64,000 nucleotides of DNA from Advenella alkanexedens (GTDB lineage: Bacteria > Pseudomonadota > Gammaproteobacteria > Burkholderiales > Burkholderiaceae_B), in assembly GCF_019132845.1 (NCBI RefSeq), contig NZ_JAHSPR010000009.1, forward strand, positions 1 to 64,000, in the 5' to 3' direction. Of the stretch, positions 55,264 through 64,000 are shown in pieces (position 1 is the first letter of the stretch; every line of letters starts with the position of its first letter). The translations under genes and the position numbers were made by a program. A model generated the notes under the pieces. That model was not told where the DNA came from, searched no databases, and worked only from the letters and a program-made list of their open reading frames with translations.

Positions 55264-57027
55264 TTATTTTTCAAAAACATAAACACCGGGGGCGTCACAA
55301 AGTACGGAATAACCTTTGTCGGGATTACCCATGGGCGGGGGTGGTACCGGTTCACTGGAACGCTCGTTCAGCCAGTTGAACCAACAGTTCCACCAGGAAC
55401 CTTCCTGGAACTGTGCGGTTTCGAGCCATTCATCAGGCCCCAGATAGGGGTCATTGTTGCTTCGTGTAAGTACACGAAAATGGCGGTTTTTATGACCGGG
55501 CTCGCTCACGACACCGGCATTGTGTCCTTTGTTGGTGAGCGCAAAGGTAATGTCGGAACGGCACAAATGGTGAATTTTATATACCGAGCGCCATGGTGCA
55601 ATATGGTCTGTTTCCGTACCCAGACAGAAAATGGGCACGTGAATGTCTGTCAGTGAAACAGGGCGACCATTGACGGGATAGCGGCTTTCGGACAGGTCGT
55701 CGTTCAGGAACAGCCTGCGCAAATATTGGGAGTGCATTTTGGCTGGCATGCGGGTCGTATCGGTATTCCAGGCCATCAAGTCATTCATGGTGGATTCTTC
55801 ACCCATCAGGAATTCCTTGATATAACGCGACCAGATCAGCAAGTCGGAACGCAGCAGCAGGAATGCGCCTGACATTTGTTCGCCGGTTAAATAGCCGATA
55901 TCGGCCATTTCCGCTTCCAGGATGGCCAGCTGGCTGTTATCAATGAACAGGGACAGTTCACCGGGTTCGCTGAAGTCAGTTTGGGCAGCCAGCATGGTAA
56001 TGGAAAGCAGGCGGTCATCCTGGTCCCTGCCCATTGCGGCCGCGGCAATAGACAGCAGGGTGCCGCCCAGACAATAACCGGTGGCATGGACTTTTTTCTG
56101 GCCGGTGATGTGGTTGATGGCATCCAGTGCGGCAAAAAAACCCATGGAAAGATAATCATCCATGCCCATATTGCGTTCTTCCACACCGGGATTTTTCCAG
56201 GAAATGCAAAAAACGGTATATCCCTGATCAAGCAGATGGCGAATCATGGAATTGTGTGCCGAAAGATCAAGAATATAGTATTTCATGATCCAGGCAGGGA
56301 TGATCAGTACCGGTTCGGGATGAACCTTTTTGGTTGTGGGCGTGTACTGAATCAGTTCCATCAGCTGGTTACGCAGTACGACCTTGCCGGGTGTGGTGGC
56401 CAGTTGCTTGCCCACCTTGAAATTTTCAAGCTTGGGATCGGGGGTACCCGTAAATTGTTGTTGCGCTTGTTGCCATGCATTCATGGCACCACGTAGCAGG
56501 TTGGCTCCTTGTTCTTCCAGTGTTTTTTGCAATACTTCGGGGTTGCTGGCCACAAAATTTTTAGGCGATAGCGCATTCAGGATTTGTTGGGCTGACATGC
56601 GGACAATGTCCAGGTGGTGCGGGGTAACGCCGCGAATATCACTGGTTGCCTCTTTCCACCATTGCTCTGTCATGAGATAAGACAGTTGCATCATGTTAAA
56701 GGGCCAGGTGTTCCATTTCGGACCGCTAAAGCGTCTGTCGGTAATGGGTGGCTCGATGTTCAGGTTGATGTGGTGGCTGGGGGTGCCGGGGATGCCAACG
56801 GTTTGTGTACGCTGGGCATATTGGGCCAAGGCCAGTCCCTGGCCGATGGCAAGATTGAGCAATTCAAGTTGCTTTCCCGGTGAAATGGCCAAATGCCTGG
56901 ACCAGTCGATATAGCTGAGTAAACCCTGTACCGGAGACATTGACAGCGTGCCCCTGGCAATAGATGCCTGGAAACGCTGGTCAAGCTGATCCATCGCGGT
57001 TTGGGGGTCGTAGGTGTTTTTTACCAT
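55264..57027 (-). CDS. phaC: Class I polyhydroxyalkanoate synthase PhaC
   Basis: Polymerises (R)-3-hydroxyacyl-CoA into storage polyester on the granule surface. 587 residues, close to the Cupriavidus necator enzyme (589). The lipase-like box GYCLGG places the nucleophile at C319, the same number as in C. necator; the Asp is in CLGTETDHIAPW and the His in TNKGHNAGVVSEPGH. The N-terminal region (about 1-190) is the class I PhaC_N domain with ATSDIRGVTPHH. AGAGGA precedes the ATG. With phaB it forms a two-gene operon; phaA and phaR are not in the window. Confidence 0.96.
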   Translation of the reverse strand: MVKNTYDPQTAMDQLDQRFQASIARGTLSMSPVQGLLSYIDWSRHLAISPGKQLELLNLAIGQGLALAQYAQRTQTVGIPGTPSHHINLNIEPPITDRRFSGPKWNTWPFNMMQLSYLMTEQWWKEATSDIRGVTPHHLDIVRMSAQQILNALSPKNFVASNPEVLQKTLEEQGANLLRGAMNAWQQAQQQFTGTPDPKLENFKVGKQLATTPGKVVLRNQLMELIQYTPTTKKVHPEPVLIIPAWIMKYYILDLSAHNSMIRHLLDQGYTVFCISWKNPGVEERNMGMDDYLSMGFFAALDAINHITGQKKVHATGYCLGGTLLSIAAAAMGRDQDDRLLSITMLAAQTDFSEPGELSLFIDNSQLAILEAEMADIGYLTGEQMSGAFLLLRSDLLIWSRYIKEFLMGEESTMNDLMAWNTDTTRMPAKMHSQYLRRLFLNDDLSESRYPVNGRPVSLTDIHVPIFCLGTETDHIAPWRSVYKIHHLCRSDITFALTNKGHNAGVVSEPGHKNRHFRVLTRSNNDPYLGPDEWLETAQFQEGSWWNCWFNWLNERSSEPVPPPPMGNPDKGYSVLCDAPGVYVFEK

Positions 57028-57177
57028 TCAAAAGTCCTCTGGAACAATGGTGCTTTTCGGTGAGAGTGATAGCCACTTATGAAACATGACATCTTTAACT
57101 ATAGAGTATTGCATTTTTATTGCGATGATATGAATACCCATCATTTTATATTTTTATATTGATTTGCATCAAGGATA

Positions 57178-57216
57178 TTGACATTAATAATAATGCAAAT
57201 GATAATGATTCTCGTT
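57178..57216 (+). promoter_or_regulatory. Fur-controlled promoter of the haem uptake operon
   Basis: TTGACA at 57178-57183 and GATAAT at 57201-57206 are exactly 17 bases apart, a near-consensus sigma-70 promoter. A Fur box at 57195-57213 matches 15 of the 19 bases of the classical Fur consensus and covers the -10 element, so iron-bound Fur would block transcription. Confidence 0.88.
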
Positions 57217-57248
57217 TTGTTATTTAGAATAATAAGGTAATCATAAAA

Positions 57249-59549
57249 ATGAAGTATTCAATTCGATCCCGTTATCAAGGGATACTGATGCTGGCCGGCT
57301 TGGTGGCCAACAATCCGGTGTTTGCACAAGTGGCACTTCAAAATGAAAAAATCGTTACTTTGCCACAGGTAAAGGCAATAGCGGTTGAAGCTGAAACACC
57401 CCGCGTGGAAAGGATAGACAGCCAAGCATTGCAGAACGCAGGCATTGAAAGCTGGACAGATTTGGGGCAACGTTTGTCACCCGGTGTTAATTTTAATCGT
57501 CAGAACAATAGCGTGAATATACGGGGCCTGGATGCCAACCGTATCCGGCTTACCGAGGATGGTGTGCCATTGCCATGGTTAAGCGATGGCAGCCGTGGTG
57601 TAAAAGGGGGGCTTGATGCGATTAACTTTGACTCCCTGTCAGCGATTGATATTGTTAAAGGGCCCGGGGCCAATCAAACCAACGCCATGACAGCTGCGGT
57701 GGCCTTAACCAGTCTGTCGCCCAGTGATTTGCTGCCAGAAGGGCAGGATATTGGCTTTTTGGGTAAAACCACCTATTCGGGTCTTGATGACAGTGCGGGC
57801 ATAGATGTGGCGCTGGCTACCCGGCTGGGTGAAAAAACCCGGATGCTGTTCCAGTATGCCTATAAAAAGGGGCATGAAATTAAAAACCAGGCCAGCACCG
57901 GCGGTTATGGTGACAACAGGACCAAAGAAGACCCCGCTGATTATCACCGGAATTCGGCTTTATTCCGGATTGAGCATGATTTGGCACCCGGGCATCAGCT
58001 TGGCCTGGGCGCAAGCCTGTTCCGACTTGACAGGGATATTGACAAGTTAAGCGAGCAAAATACATCCACTTATTACATTGGCGATAACCAGTATAAAGAA
58101 GAAATCAAGCGTGACCGGATCTGGCTGGATTATGAATACCGGTCTGAACAGGCAGGAGAGGCACTTGACCGGTTTTCCATGCTGGCTTACTGGCACAGGA
58201 CCGACCTGCTTAATGAACAGAATGCCTATCGCCAGCAAGATGCCAGGGGTAATATCATTCCCCGCGATCCTTACAAATATGGTTTTCCGTCAGGGGAATA
58301 TAACCGCCATAACAGTGTAGGGCAAAAAGGCTGGGGCCTGAATATGGATGCATCGGGTTATTGGGGGACAGCACCGTTGCGTTCGCATTGGATGGCAGGT
58401 GCAGGATTTACCAGCGACCGTTATCGCCAGCATTCAGGAGGGGTGGATAATTGCCCTGTGGTTTCACCCATGTTGCCGGCCCCGTTTGGTCCCCGTTCTT
58501 GCGAATTTTTGCATACCAACCAGGCTGATGTGCCCCAGGTTAAAAGCAATGACTGGTTTGCGTATGCCAAAAACACATTTTCATGGGGTAATGGGCAGTA
58601 CAACTTGACACCTGGCCTGCGTTACGATCATTACGAGCGGAACCCATCAGCGGCTGGCGATTTTATGAATAATCCCAACGGTGGCCTGGCGCAAATGGAT
58701 AAACGCAGCGGAGGGCATTTTTCGCCATCCCTGGAATTTACCTGGAATCCTAATGACACGCTCGCTTTGTTTGCCCGTTATGCGCATGGTTTCAGGGCAC
58801 CTACCGCCCCCGAGTTGTATATGCAGTTTGGTTCATCGTCCAATTACCTGCGCAAGGGTGAAGCATCCCTGAAACCGGAAACCAGTCGCGGATGGGAACT
58901 GGGTGTTGCCGTGAATACGGAGACGGCAGGTGGATCACTCACTTTCTTTGATCAGCATTATAAAAATTTTATTGAATCGGGTGTGCCAGTGGCAGCCGAT
59001 TCCATTTATGCGCAAATGATGCAAAACGGCTTGTATCCATTTGGCGTGTTTACCCATGCCAATCTGGATCGTGTCCGTATTTATGGCTTAGAGGCCAGCG
59101 CTTACTGGAATATGAATAACCATTGGTATACCCGGGGTTCTGTGGCATGGACGGTGGGCAAAGACCGCAGTACGGGTGACTACCTGAATTCGGTGGCACC
59201 GCTCAAGGGCATCCTGGCACTTGGCTACCAAAGCCAACAGTGGGGCGCTGAAGCCATCTGGACAATGGCGGCCAAACGCAACAAGGTCAAGTACCCCGAT
59301 GCGACCGCGCAGGTGCCTTACCCCGATTTCAAGGCACCCGGTTATGGCACGCTTGACCTGGTGGCGCACTGGACCCCCGAGGCGGTGAAGGGACTGCGCA
59401 TTCAGGCCGGCCTGATGAATGCATTTGACAAAAAATACTGGAATGCCCTGAATGTGCCAACGGCGGGTAGCAGCCGGATTTCCCGCGGCATCGACTATTA
59501 CACCGAACCGGGACGTCATGCCACGATCTCTGTCAGTTACCAATATTGA
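57249..59549 (+). CDS. bhuR: TonB-dependent haem/haemoprotein receptor
   Basis: A 766-residue outer-membrane receptor. Residues 1-26 are a signal peptide ending VFA. The plug (about 40-170) includes VNIRGLDANRIRLTEDGVPLP and SAIDIVKGPGANQTNAMT. The barrel carries the FRAP box (GFRAPTAPELYMQF) and a variant NPNL box (EASLKPETSRGWELG), both features of haem receptors, and ends in an aromatic residue (SVSYQY). It is the first gene of a receptor-HemS-periplasmic protein-permease-ATPase set, the order of bhuRSTUV in Bordetella. The promoter has a Fur box. Confidence 0.92.
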   Translation: MKYSIRSRYQGILMLAGLVANNPVFAQVALQNEKIVTLPQVKAIAVEAETPRVERIDSQALQNAGIESWTDLGQRLSPGVNFNRQNNSVNIRGLDANRIRLTEDGVPLPWLSDGSRGVKGGLDAINFDSLSAIDIVKGPGANQTNAMTAAVALTSLSPSDLLPEGQDIGFLGKTTYSGLDDSAGIDVALATRLGEKTRMLFQYAYKKGHEIKNQASTGGYGDNRTKEDPADYHRNSALFRIEHDLAPGHQLGLGASLFRLDRDIDKLSEQNTSTYYIGDNQYKEEIKRDRIWLDYEYRSEQAGEALDRFSMLAYWHRTDLLNEQNAYRQQDARGNIIPRDPYKYGFPSGEYNRHNSVGQKGWGLNMDASGYWGTAPLRSHWMAGAGFTSDRYRQHSGGVDNCPVVSPMLPAPFGPRSCEFLHTNQADVPQVKSNDWFAYAKNTFSWGNGQYNLTPGLRYDHYERNPSAAGDFMNNPNGGLAQMDKRSGGHFSPSLEFTWNPNDTLALFARYAHGFRAPTAPELYMQFGSSSNYLRKGEASLKPETSRGWELGVAVNTETAGGSLTFFDQHYKNFIESGVPVAADSIYAQMMQNGLYPFGVFTHANLDRVRIYGLEASAYWNMNNHWYTRGSVAWTVGKDRSTGDYLNSVAPLKGILALGYQSQQWGAEAIWTMAAKRNKVKYPDATAQVPYPDFKAPGYGTLDLVAHWTPEAVKGLRIQAGLMNAFDKKYWNALNVPTAGSSRISRGIDYYTEPGRHATISVSYQY

Positions 59550-59587
59550 TAACCATACTCATGTTAATTATTTTAAGGTAAAAATAT

Positions 59588-60625
59588 ATGAATTTATCAT
59601 TTGAATCTTTGCGCACTCAATGTGAGCGCCTGCTGGAGCAGGAACCCAAGTTGCGAATCCGCAATGTGGCAGAGCGCCTGAATGTCAGTGAAATGCAGTT
59701 GCTGGCCGCTCAATGCTGCGATGCCGAAGCGGTTTATCTGGGTACCGATATCAAGGAGATTTTTAAACAGCTGGACACCTTGGGCGAGGTGATGGTCTTG
59801 ACCCGCAATGAATGGTGCGTGCATGAGCGGCATGGCCTGTTTGAAGATATCCAGGTGGGCAAGGCCTCTATTGGCATCGTCCTGGGGCCGGATATTGATT
59901 TACGGATGTTTTTTGCCTGCTGGAAAACGGCCTGGGCAGTCAGGCAGAACGGGCGGTTCAGTATCCAGTTTTTTGATGAAACCGGTATGGCGATTCATAA
60001 GGTTTACGGCACTGAAAAGACAGACAGGCAGGCTTATGAGGCGTTGGTAGCGCGTTTCAGGACCGATTTGGTACAGGTACCGGCCGTCACGGCGCCCGAG
60101 CCCGGGCAAACCGGTCTTTCTGAGCAGGCTCCGGACCAGTTGCGCGATGACTGGTTGGGTATGAAAGATACCCATGCGTTTTTTCCTTTATTAAAAAAAT
60201 GGAATGTCTCCCGCATGACCGCCTTGCAGGCGGCGGGCGATGACTTGGCCCAGCAGGTGGATCATGATGCCGTTGAACGGATGTTGCAACTCAGTGTAGA
60301 ACAGGAAATCCCGATCATGTGCTTTACCGGCAACCGGGGAATGGTGCAGATCCATTCCGGCGTGATCCATAAATTGTTGCGTACAGGCCCTTGGTTCAAT
60401 ATTCTGGATGAGAAATTCAACTTGCATTTAAATACATCCGCCATTAATTCTGTGTGGGTGGTGAACAAGCCAACCACCGATGGATGGGTGACATCTCTTG
60501 AGGTTTATGAAAAATCCGGTGAACTGATCGTGCAGTTTTTTGGCGTGCGCAAACCGGGTATCCCCGAATTGCCAGCCTGGCGTAATTTACTGGAATCCTT
60601 ATGCAAGGAGCCGCTTGCGGCCTGA
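59588..60625 (+). CDS. bhuS: HemS/ChuX-family haem-handling protein
   Basis: A 345-residue cytoplasmic protein with the duplicated HemS fold. The N-terminal repeat includes EVMVLTRNEWCVHERHGLFEDI; the C-terminal repeat includes IPIMCFTGNRGMVQIHSGVIH and GPWFNILDEKFNLHL, followed by SLEVYEKSGELIVQFFGVRKPG. Family members bind haem and either carry it or degrade it. TAAGGTAA lies before the ATG. It is 38 bases after the receptor gene. Confidence 0.92.
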   Translation: MNLSFESLRTQCERLLEQEPKLRIRNVAERLNVSEMQLLAAQCCDAEAVYLGTDIKEIFKQLDTLGEVMVLTRNEWCVHERHGLFEDIQVGKASIGIVLGPDIDLRMFFACWKTAWAVRQNGRFSIQFFDETGMAIHKVYGTEKTDRQAYEALVARFRTDLVQVPAVTAPEPGQTGLSEQAPDQLRDDWLGMKDTHAFFPLLKKWNVSRMTALQAAGDDLAQQVDHDAVERMLQLSVEQEIPIMCFTGNRGMVQIHSGVIHKLLRTGPWFNILDEKFNLHLNTSAINSVWVVNKPTTDGWVTSLEVYEKSGELIVQFFGVRKPGIPELPAWRNLLESLCKEPLAA

Positions 60626-60632
60626 TCCCATC

Positions 60633-61463
60633 ATGAAAAAAATACTGCTGTTTTTATTGGGGCTGTTTTTTGTACCCATGGCTTTGGCCGCCAATAAAGA
60701 ACGGGTCATTACCCTGGGTGGTTCGGTGACCGAGATTGTGTATGAGCTGGGGCTGGGTGAGCGCCTGATTGCCGATGACCTTTCCAGTCTGTATCCCGAG
60801 GCAGCCACTCGCCTGCCCCGGGTGGGTTATTATCGTGCCGTACCCGTTGAAGGGGTGGTGGCCATGCATCCGGACCTGATCCTGGCTTCGGAAAACGCGG
60901 GACCCGCGCAGGCATTGGAAAGCATCAGTAAACTGGGTGTTGAGGTTGTCAAGGTATCCGACCGCGCCAGCCTGGAATCCCTGTACGAGCGGGTGAGTGA
61001 AATTGCCAGGGTTTTATCTGCCGAGGACAAGGGGGATGCGCTTATTGAACAAATCCGTGCCGCGGTGGCTCGGGCGCAGGCCCGGCCAGGCAAAAACCTG
61101 AAGGCGGCCCTGATTATTAACCGGACTGGCACCCTTCAGGCAGCTGGCAGCCATACTGCGGCTTCCGCCCTGATGTCGTTGGCCGGCTTGAGCAATGTAC
61201 TGGAACCGGCACAAAAAGGATATAAACCGGTATCGGCAGAAAGCTTGGTGAATTTCGGACCTGAGCTTATCATTGTCACTGAGGGATCGGTGCAGGCCAG
61301 TGGCGGCCTGGAAAAGTTCCTCAGGCATCCTGCCATTGCCACAACACCGGCAGCCATTAACAAACGGATTGTCGTCATGGATGATCTTCTCGCCCTGGGT
61401 CTGGGGCCACGTGTCGCCCAGGCTATTGAACAACTTAAACTGGCATCAAATGCAGCACAGTAG
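60633..61463 (+). CDS. bhuT: Haem ABC transporter periplasmic binding protein
   Basis: A 276-residue periplasmic protein. The signal peptide MKKILLFLLGLFFVPMALA is followed by the class III binding-protein pattern: RVITLGGSVTEIVYELG, LPRVGYYRAVPVEGVVAMHPDLILAS split over residues 55-80, and AGSHTAASALMSLAGLSNV. Tyr at GYYRAV is the likely haem ligand by analogy with ShuT and HmuT. The ATG at 60633 starts eight bases after the HemS-like stop. The 3' end overlaps the permease by 14 bases. Confidence 0.93.
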   Translation: MKKILLFLLGLFFVPMALAANKERVITLGGSVTEIVYELGLGERLIADDLSSLYPEAATRLPRVGYYRAVPVEGVVAMHPDLILASENAGPAQALESISKLGVEVVKVSDRASLESLYERVSEIARVLSAEDKGDALIEQIRAAVARAQARPGKNLKAALIINRTGTLQAAGSHTAASALMSLAGLSNVLEPAQKGYKPVSAESLVNFGPELIIVTEGSVQASGGLEKFLRHPAIATTPAAINKRIVVMDDLLALGLGPRVAQAIEQLKLASNAAQ

Positions 61464-62463
61464 TCATTACCGGAAAAACCTGTTTTCAGTCCGCATTATT
61501 TTTGTTTTGGCCCTACTGGTGGTGATCAGCCTGATCGGGTCTGCCAGCAGTGGCGCGGTTGCCATTCCTTTTGCGGATATTCCCGCTTTGCTATGGGGGC
61601 AGGTACCCGAAAGCCAGCGCCTGATGCAGGCCGTGCTGCTTGATATCCGCCTGCCACGCGTCCTCTTTGGCCTGGTGGCGGGAGCCGCGCTGGCCCTGTC
61701 GGGAGTGGTCATGCAGGCCCTGTTCAGGAATCCGCTGGCAGAGCCCGGTCTGATTGGCGTTTCGTCCGGGGCAGCCTTGGGGGCCGTACTGGTTATTGTG
61801 TTGGCCAACACCGGCTTCTGGGGTATTGCCCTGGCGGCATTTGCCGGCAGTCTGCTTTGTACCTGGCTGGCCTATTGGGTAGGGTGCCGTTTTCCCGGGG
61901 TGGCGGGTCTGTTGCTGGCGGGTATTGCGATTAATGCCATTACCGGCAGCCTTATCGGCCTGCTCAGTTATATAGCCACCGATAACGAACTGCGGGACCT
62001 GACCTTCTGGAGCATGGGCAGCCTGGCGGCTGCGTCCTGGTCTACACTGGGTTTTATGCTGCCCTGGACGGTCGTTCTTTCCGTTTATGCCGTCCGGCAA
62101 TGGAAAGCCCTGAATGCCTTGCTGCTCGGAGAGCGGGAAGTGGAGCATCTGGGTTTTTCCATGCAGGCTTTGCGGCGCCGGCTGATTGTTTGTGTGGCCC
62201 TGTTGATTGGTCCGCTGGTGGCGGTTACGGGGGGCATTGGTTTTGTGGGGCTGGTCGTGCCGCATATTATGCGGATGGTTATTGGTGCCAATCATCGTTA
62301 TCTGTTGCCGGCTTCCTTTTTGGGGGGCGGCCTGGCCCTGATTTGGGCTGACTGGGTGGCCCGTACCATTATCCTGCCTTCAGAACTGCCCATTGGGCTG
62401 GTGACCAGCCTGATTGGCGGCCCGTTTTTTCTCTGGCTATTGATTCGCCAGATCAAGAGGTAA
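61450..62463 (+). CDS. bhuU: Haem ABC transporter permease (FecCD family)
   Basis: A 337-residue permease with about ten membrane segments. FecCD hallmarks: DIRLPRVLFGLVAGAALALSGVVMQ, ALFRNPLAEPGLIGVSSGAALGAVLV, and GGIGFVGLVVPHIMRM, which contacts the ATPase. The ATG at 61450 lies inside the end of bhuT; the open frame upstream to 61273 is not used. The ATPase gene begins two bases after the stop. Confidence 0.93.
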   Translation: MQHSSHYRKNLFSVRIIFVLALLVVISLIGSASSGAVAIPFADIPALLWGQVPESQRLMQAVLLDIRLPRVLFGLVAGAALALSGVVMQALFRNPLAEPGLIGVSSGAALGAVLVIVLANTGFWGIALAAFAGSLLCTWLAYWVGCRFPGVAGLLLAGIAINAITGSLIGLLSYIATDNELRDLTFWSMGSLAAASWSTLGFMLPWTVVLSVYAVRQWKALNALLLGEREVEHLGFSMQALRRRLIVCVALLIGPLVAVTGGIGFVGLVVPHIMRMVIGANHRYLLPASFLGGGLALIWADWVARTIILPSELPIGLVTSLIGGPFFLWLLIRQIKR

Positions 62464-62465
62464 TA

Positions 62466-63278
62466 ATGACAAGTGCCATGAAAGGTAAGTCGCTGCGTGT
62501 TTATCGGCAGCAACGACGTATTCTTGATAATGTTTCCCTTTCCATTGAAAGCGGGCAGGTACTGGCTTTGCTGGGTGCCAATGGTGCCGGCAAGTCAACG
62601 CTGCTGTCGGTGTTGGCCGGTGAAATGAAGCAGGGACTGACTGCGCATGAGCGCATGGCCGTTACCCTTAACGGGACGGATATTTCCAGCTTGAGCGCGA
62701 CCGAATGCGCCCGGCGGCGAGCTGTATTGCCGCAAAATGCCTCGCTGACCTTTGATATGAGCGTGCTGGAAATTATTGAAATGGGCATGTACCCGTTTGC
62801 AGGGATAACGCAGGAACAGGCCACGACTTTGCTTGAGCAGGCCCTGCAATGGGCCGATGTGCAGAGTTTACAAATGCGTAACTACCAGACCCTTTCTGGC
62901 GGAGAGCGGCAGCGGGTCCAGTTTGCCCGAGTGCTGGTGCAGTTGCTGGCCCTACGTGAACAGGACACGGCGGCCCGTTATGTCTTGCTGGATGAACCCA
63001 CGTCAAGCCTGGACCCCAAACACCAGCAGCAATTATTAAGGACCCTGGGCAAGCTGGCCCGCCAGGAAAACATCGGTGTGCTTATTATTTTGCATGACCT
63101 GAATCTTGCCGCCCGTTATTGTGACCGGCTTGCCCTGCTATGCGAGGGCAGGCTGATTGCCTGCGATACCCCCGAAAAAGTGCTGACCCGAGAGAATCTG
63201 CATGCGGTGTATGGCATTTACGGGCAGGCCATTGCCCATCCACTGGTGCCAGGTAAACAGCTGGTAATCTGGGAGTAA
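62466..63278 (+). CDS. bhuV: Haem ABC transporter ATPase (HmuV type)
   Basis: A 270-residue ATPase. Walker A LGANGAGKSTLLSVLAGE, signature TLSGGERQRVQFARVL, Walker B VLLDEPTSSLDPKHQ, and the switch His in IILHDLNLAARYCDRL. The tail RENLHAVYGI is typical of haem/siderophore ATPases. It directly follows the permease (TAATAATG) and closes the operon. Confidence 0.94.
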   Translation: MTSAMKGKSLRVYRQQRRILDNVSLSIESGQVLALLGANGAGKSTLLSVLAGEMKQGLTAHERMAVTLNGTDISSLSATECARRRAVLPQNASLTFDMSVLEIIEMGMYPFAGITQEQATTLLEQALQWADVQSLQMRNYQTLSGGERQRVQFARVLVQLLALREQDTAARYVLLDEPTSSLDPKHQQQLLRTLGKLARQENIGVLIILHDLNLAARYCDRLALLCEGRLIACDTPEKVLTRENLHAVYGIYGQAIAHPLVPGKQLVIWE

Positions 63279-63362
63279 AACGCTTTTTACGGCAGGCTGT
63301 CATGGCAATGGTGTAATATCTCACCTTTTTCCTGAAGCAAACTAACAAAAGCAATCATCAGA

Positions 63363-64000
63363 ATGAGTCAGTTGAATTATTTTGGCCGGGGCCTGCGCGC
63401 GGGGCTGCCCATCATGCTGGGCTATATTCCCGTTGCCATGGCGTTTGGCATAGCGGGTGCCAGCCTGGGTTTAAGTGCCTGGGAGCTCATTGCCACGTCA
63501 TTGATTGTCTATGCGGGGGCCGGGCAATTTTTTATCCTGGCATCCTTGCAATTGGGCACGCCGCTGGTGACCATGGTTTTATTGGTGACCTTGCTTAATG
63601 CCCGTCATCTTTTGTATGGTCCGATTATTGAAAAATACCTGCCCAAAGGGCTGAAGAATCGTTTGGTCAAGGCGTTTTACCTCACCGATGAGGTGTTTGC
63701 GACCTGTTATGTGGGCATGGGTAAGGTGGAAAATGCGGCCCGTGGCAGTTGGTATATGGGCCTGGGCATATTGGCCTGGCTGTCCTGGGCTACTGGTACG
63801 GCCATTGGTGTGTTTGCCGGTGATGAATTATTAAAGGCTTTTCCGGTGGTTGAAAAAACCCTGGGGTTTGCCTTGCCGGCCATGTTTGTGGCGGTCACGG
63901 TGCAAAGTATTCAACATCATATGTTAAAGGCCATGGCTGCCGGTGTCGTGATTACGATAGGGGTGGTCTCACTGGGCTTCCCAACCCTGGCCATTCTGGT
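63363..64000 (+). CDS. azlC: AzlC-family branched-chain amino acid exporter subunit, partial
   Basis: Begins at the ATG at 63363 and runs off the window after 212 residues, no stop seen. The N-terminus GLRAGLPIMLGYIPVAMAFGIAG, the VYAGAGQFFILASLQLG stretch, LLNARHLLYGP and FYLTDEVFATCY follow AzlC closely. AzlC with the small AzlD exports branched-chain amino acids in relatives (BrnFE in Corynebacterium). A weak ribosome binding site. No link to the haem operon is implied. Confidence 0.9.
   Translation, partial: MSQLNYFGRGLRAGLPIMLGYIPVAMAFGIAGASLGLSAWELIATSLIVYAGAGQFFILASLQLGTPLVTMVLLVTLLNARHLLYGPIIEKYLPKGLKNRLVKAFYLTDEVFATCYVGMGKVENAARGSWYMGLGILAWLSWATGTAIGVFAGDELLKAFPVVEKTLGFALPAMFVAVTVQSIQHHMLKAMAAGVVITIGVVSLGFPTLAIL

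Noticed and set aside
61591..62295. 234-codon open frame opposite the haem permease
   Set aside because: Gln/His/Arg-rich shadow with no ribosome binding site or domain.

Overview
The window is a chromosomal segment of a betaproteobacterium, most likely Burkholderiales, family Alcaligenaceae. The evidence is the Bordetella-like cell-division and cell-wall cluster with a fused murE-murF gene, the order lpxC / dciA-like / M23 peptidase / secA, a bhuRSTUV-type haem locus, a class I PHB synthase and beta-type 5S rRNA sequence. Base composition looks close to 50% GC, lower than typical Bordetella. I cannot name the species from sequence alone. I see no insertion sequence, prophage, CRISPR array or other obvious mobile element.

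Layout. 1-120: the 3' end of a 5S rRNA gene and the terminator of an rRNA operon. 0.28-5.1 kb: a SWIB-domain protein, pyrC, an O-methyltransferase, the ABC-F protein Uup and the RNase P RNA. 5.3-22.6 kb: the complete dcw cluster (mraZ, rsmH, ftsL, ftsI, murE-F fusion, mraY, murD, ftsW, murG, murC, ddl, ftsQ, ftsA, ftsZ), mostly with overlapping stop and start codons, preceded by a four-repeat MraZ operator. 22.8-28.2 kb: lpxC, dciA-like, M23 peptidase and secA. 28.3-32.7 kb: mgtE and suhB (minus strand) and mnmC. 32.9-38.6 kb: a GH31-fold protein that appears to have lost its catalytic residues, coupled to a polysaccharide deacetylase, then the metNIQ methionine importer. 38.6-38.9 kb: two identical tRNA-Lys(UUU) genes with a terminator between them.

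38.9-50.4 kb is the main accessory region. A TetR-type regulator is divergent from a five-gene peptide-type ABC importer, which is followed by an AbrB-family membrane protein, an amidase, a small DUF4089 (AtzG/GatC-like) protein, a second amidase overlapping it, and an N-carbamoylsarcosine-amidase-like cysteine hydrolase. The layout suggests uptake and stepwise hydrolysis of an amide, ureide or short peptide-like compound; the substrate is unknown. This is the best candidate for an undescribed system here.

50.4-53.2 kb: a minus-strand sulfur/anion transport group (two YeeE/YedE half-transporters and a SulP permease) behind an extremely AT-rich upstream region. 53.3-57.0 kb: an RraA-like protein, a beta-class glutathione transferase, and phaC-phaB for polyhydroxybutyrate. 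57.2-63.3 kb: a haem uptake operon (TonB receptor, HemS-like protein, periplasmic binding protein, permease, ATPase) behind a promoter overlapped by a Fur box. The window ends inside an azlC-type gene.
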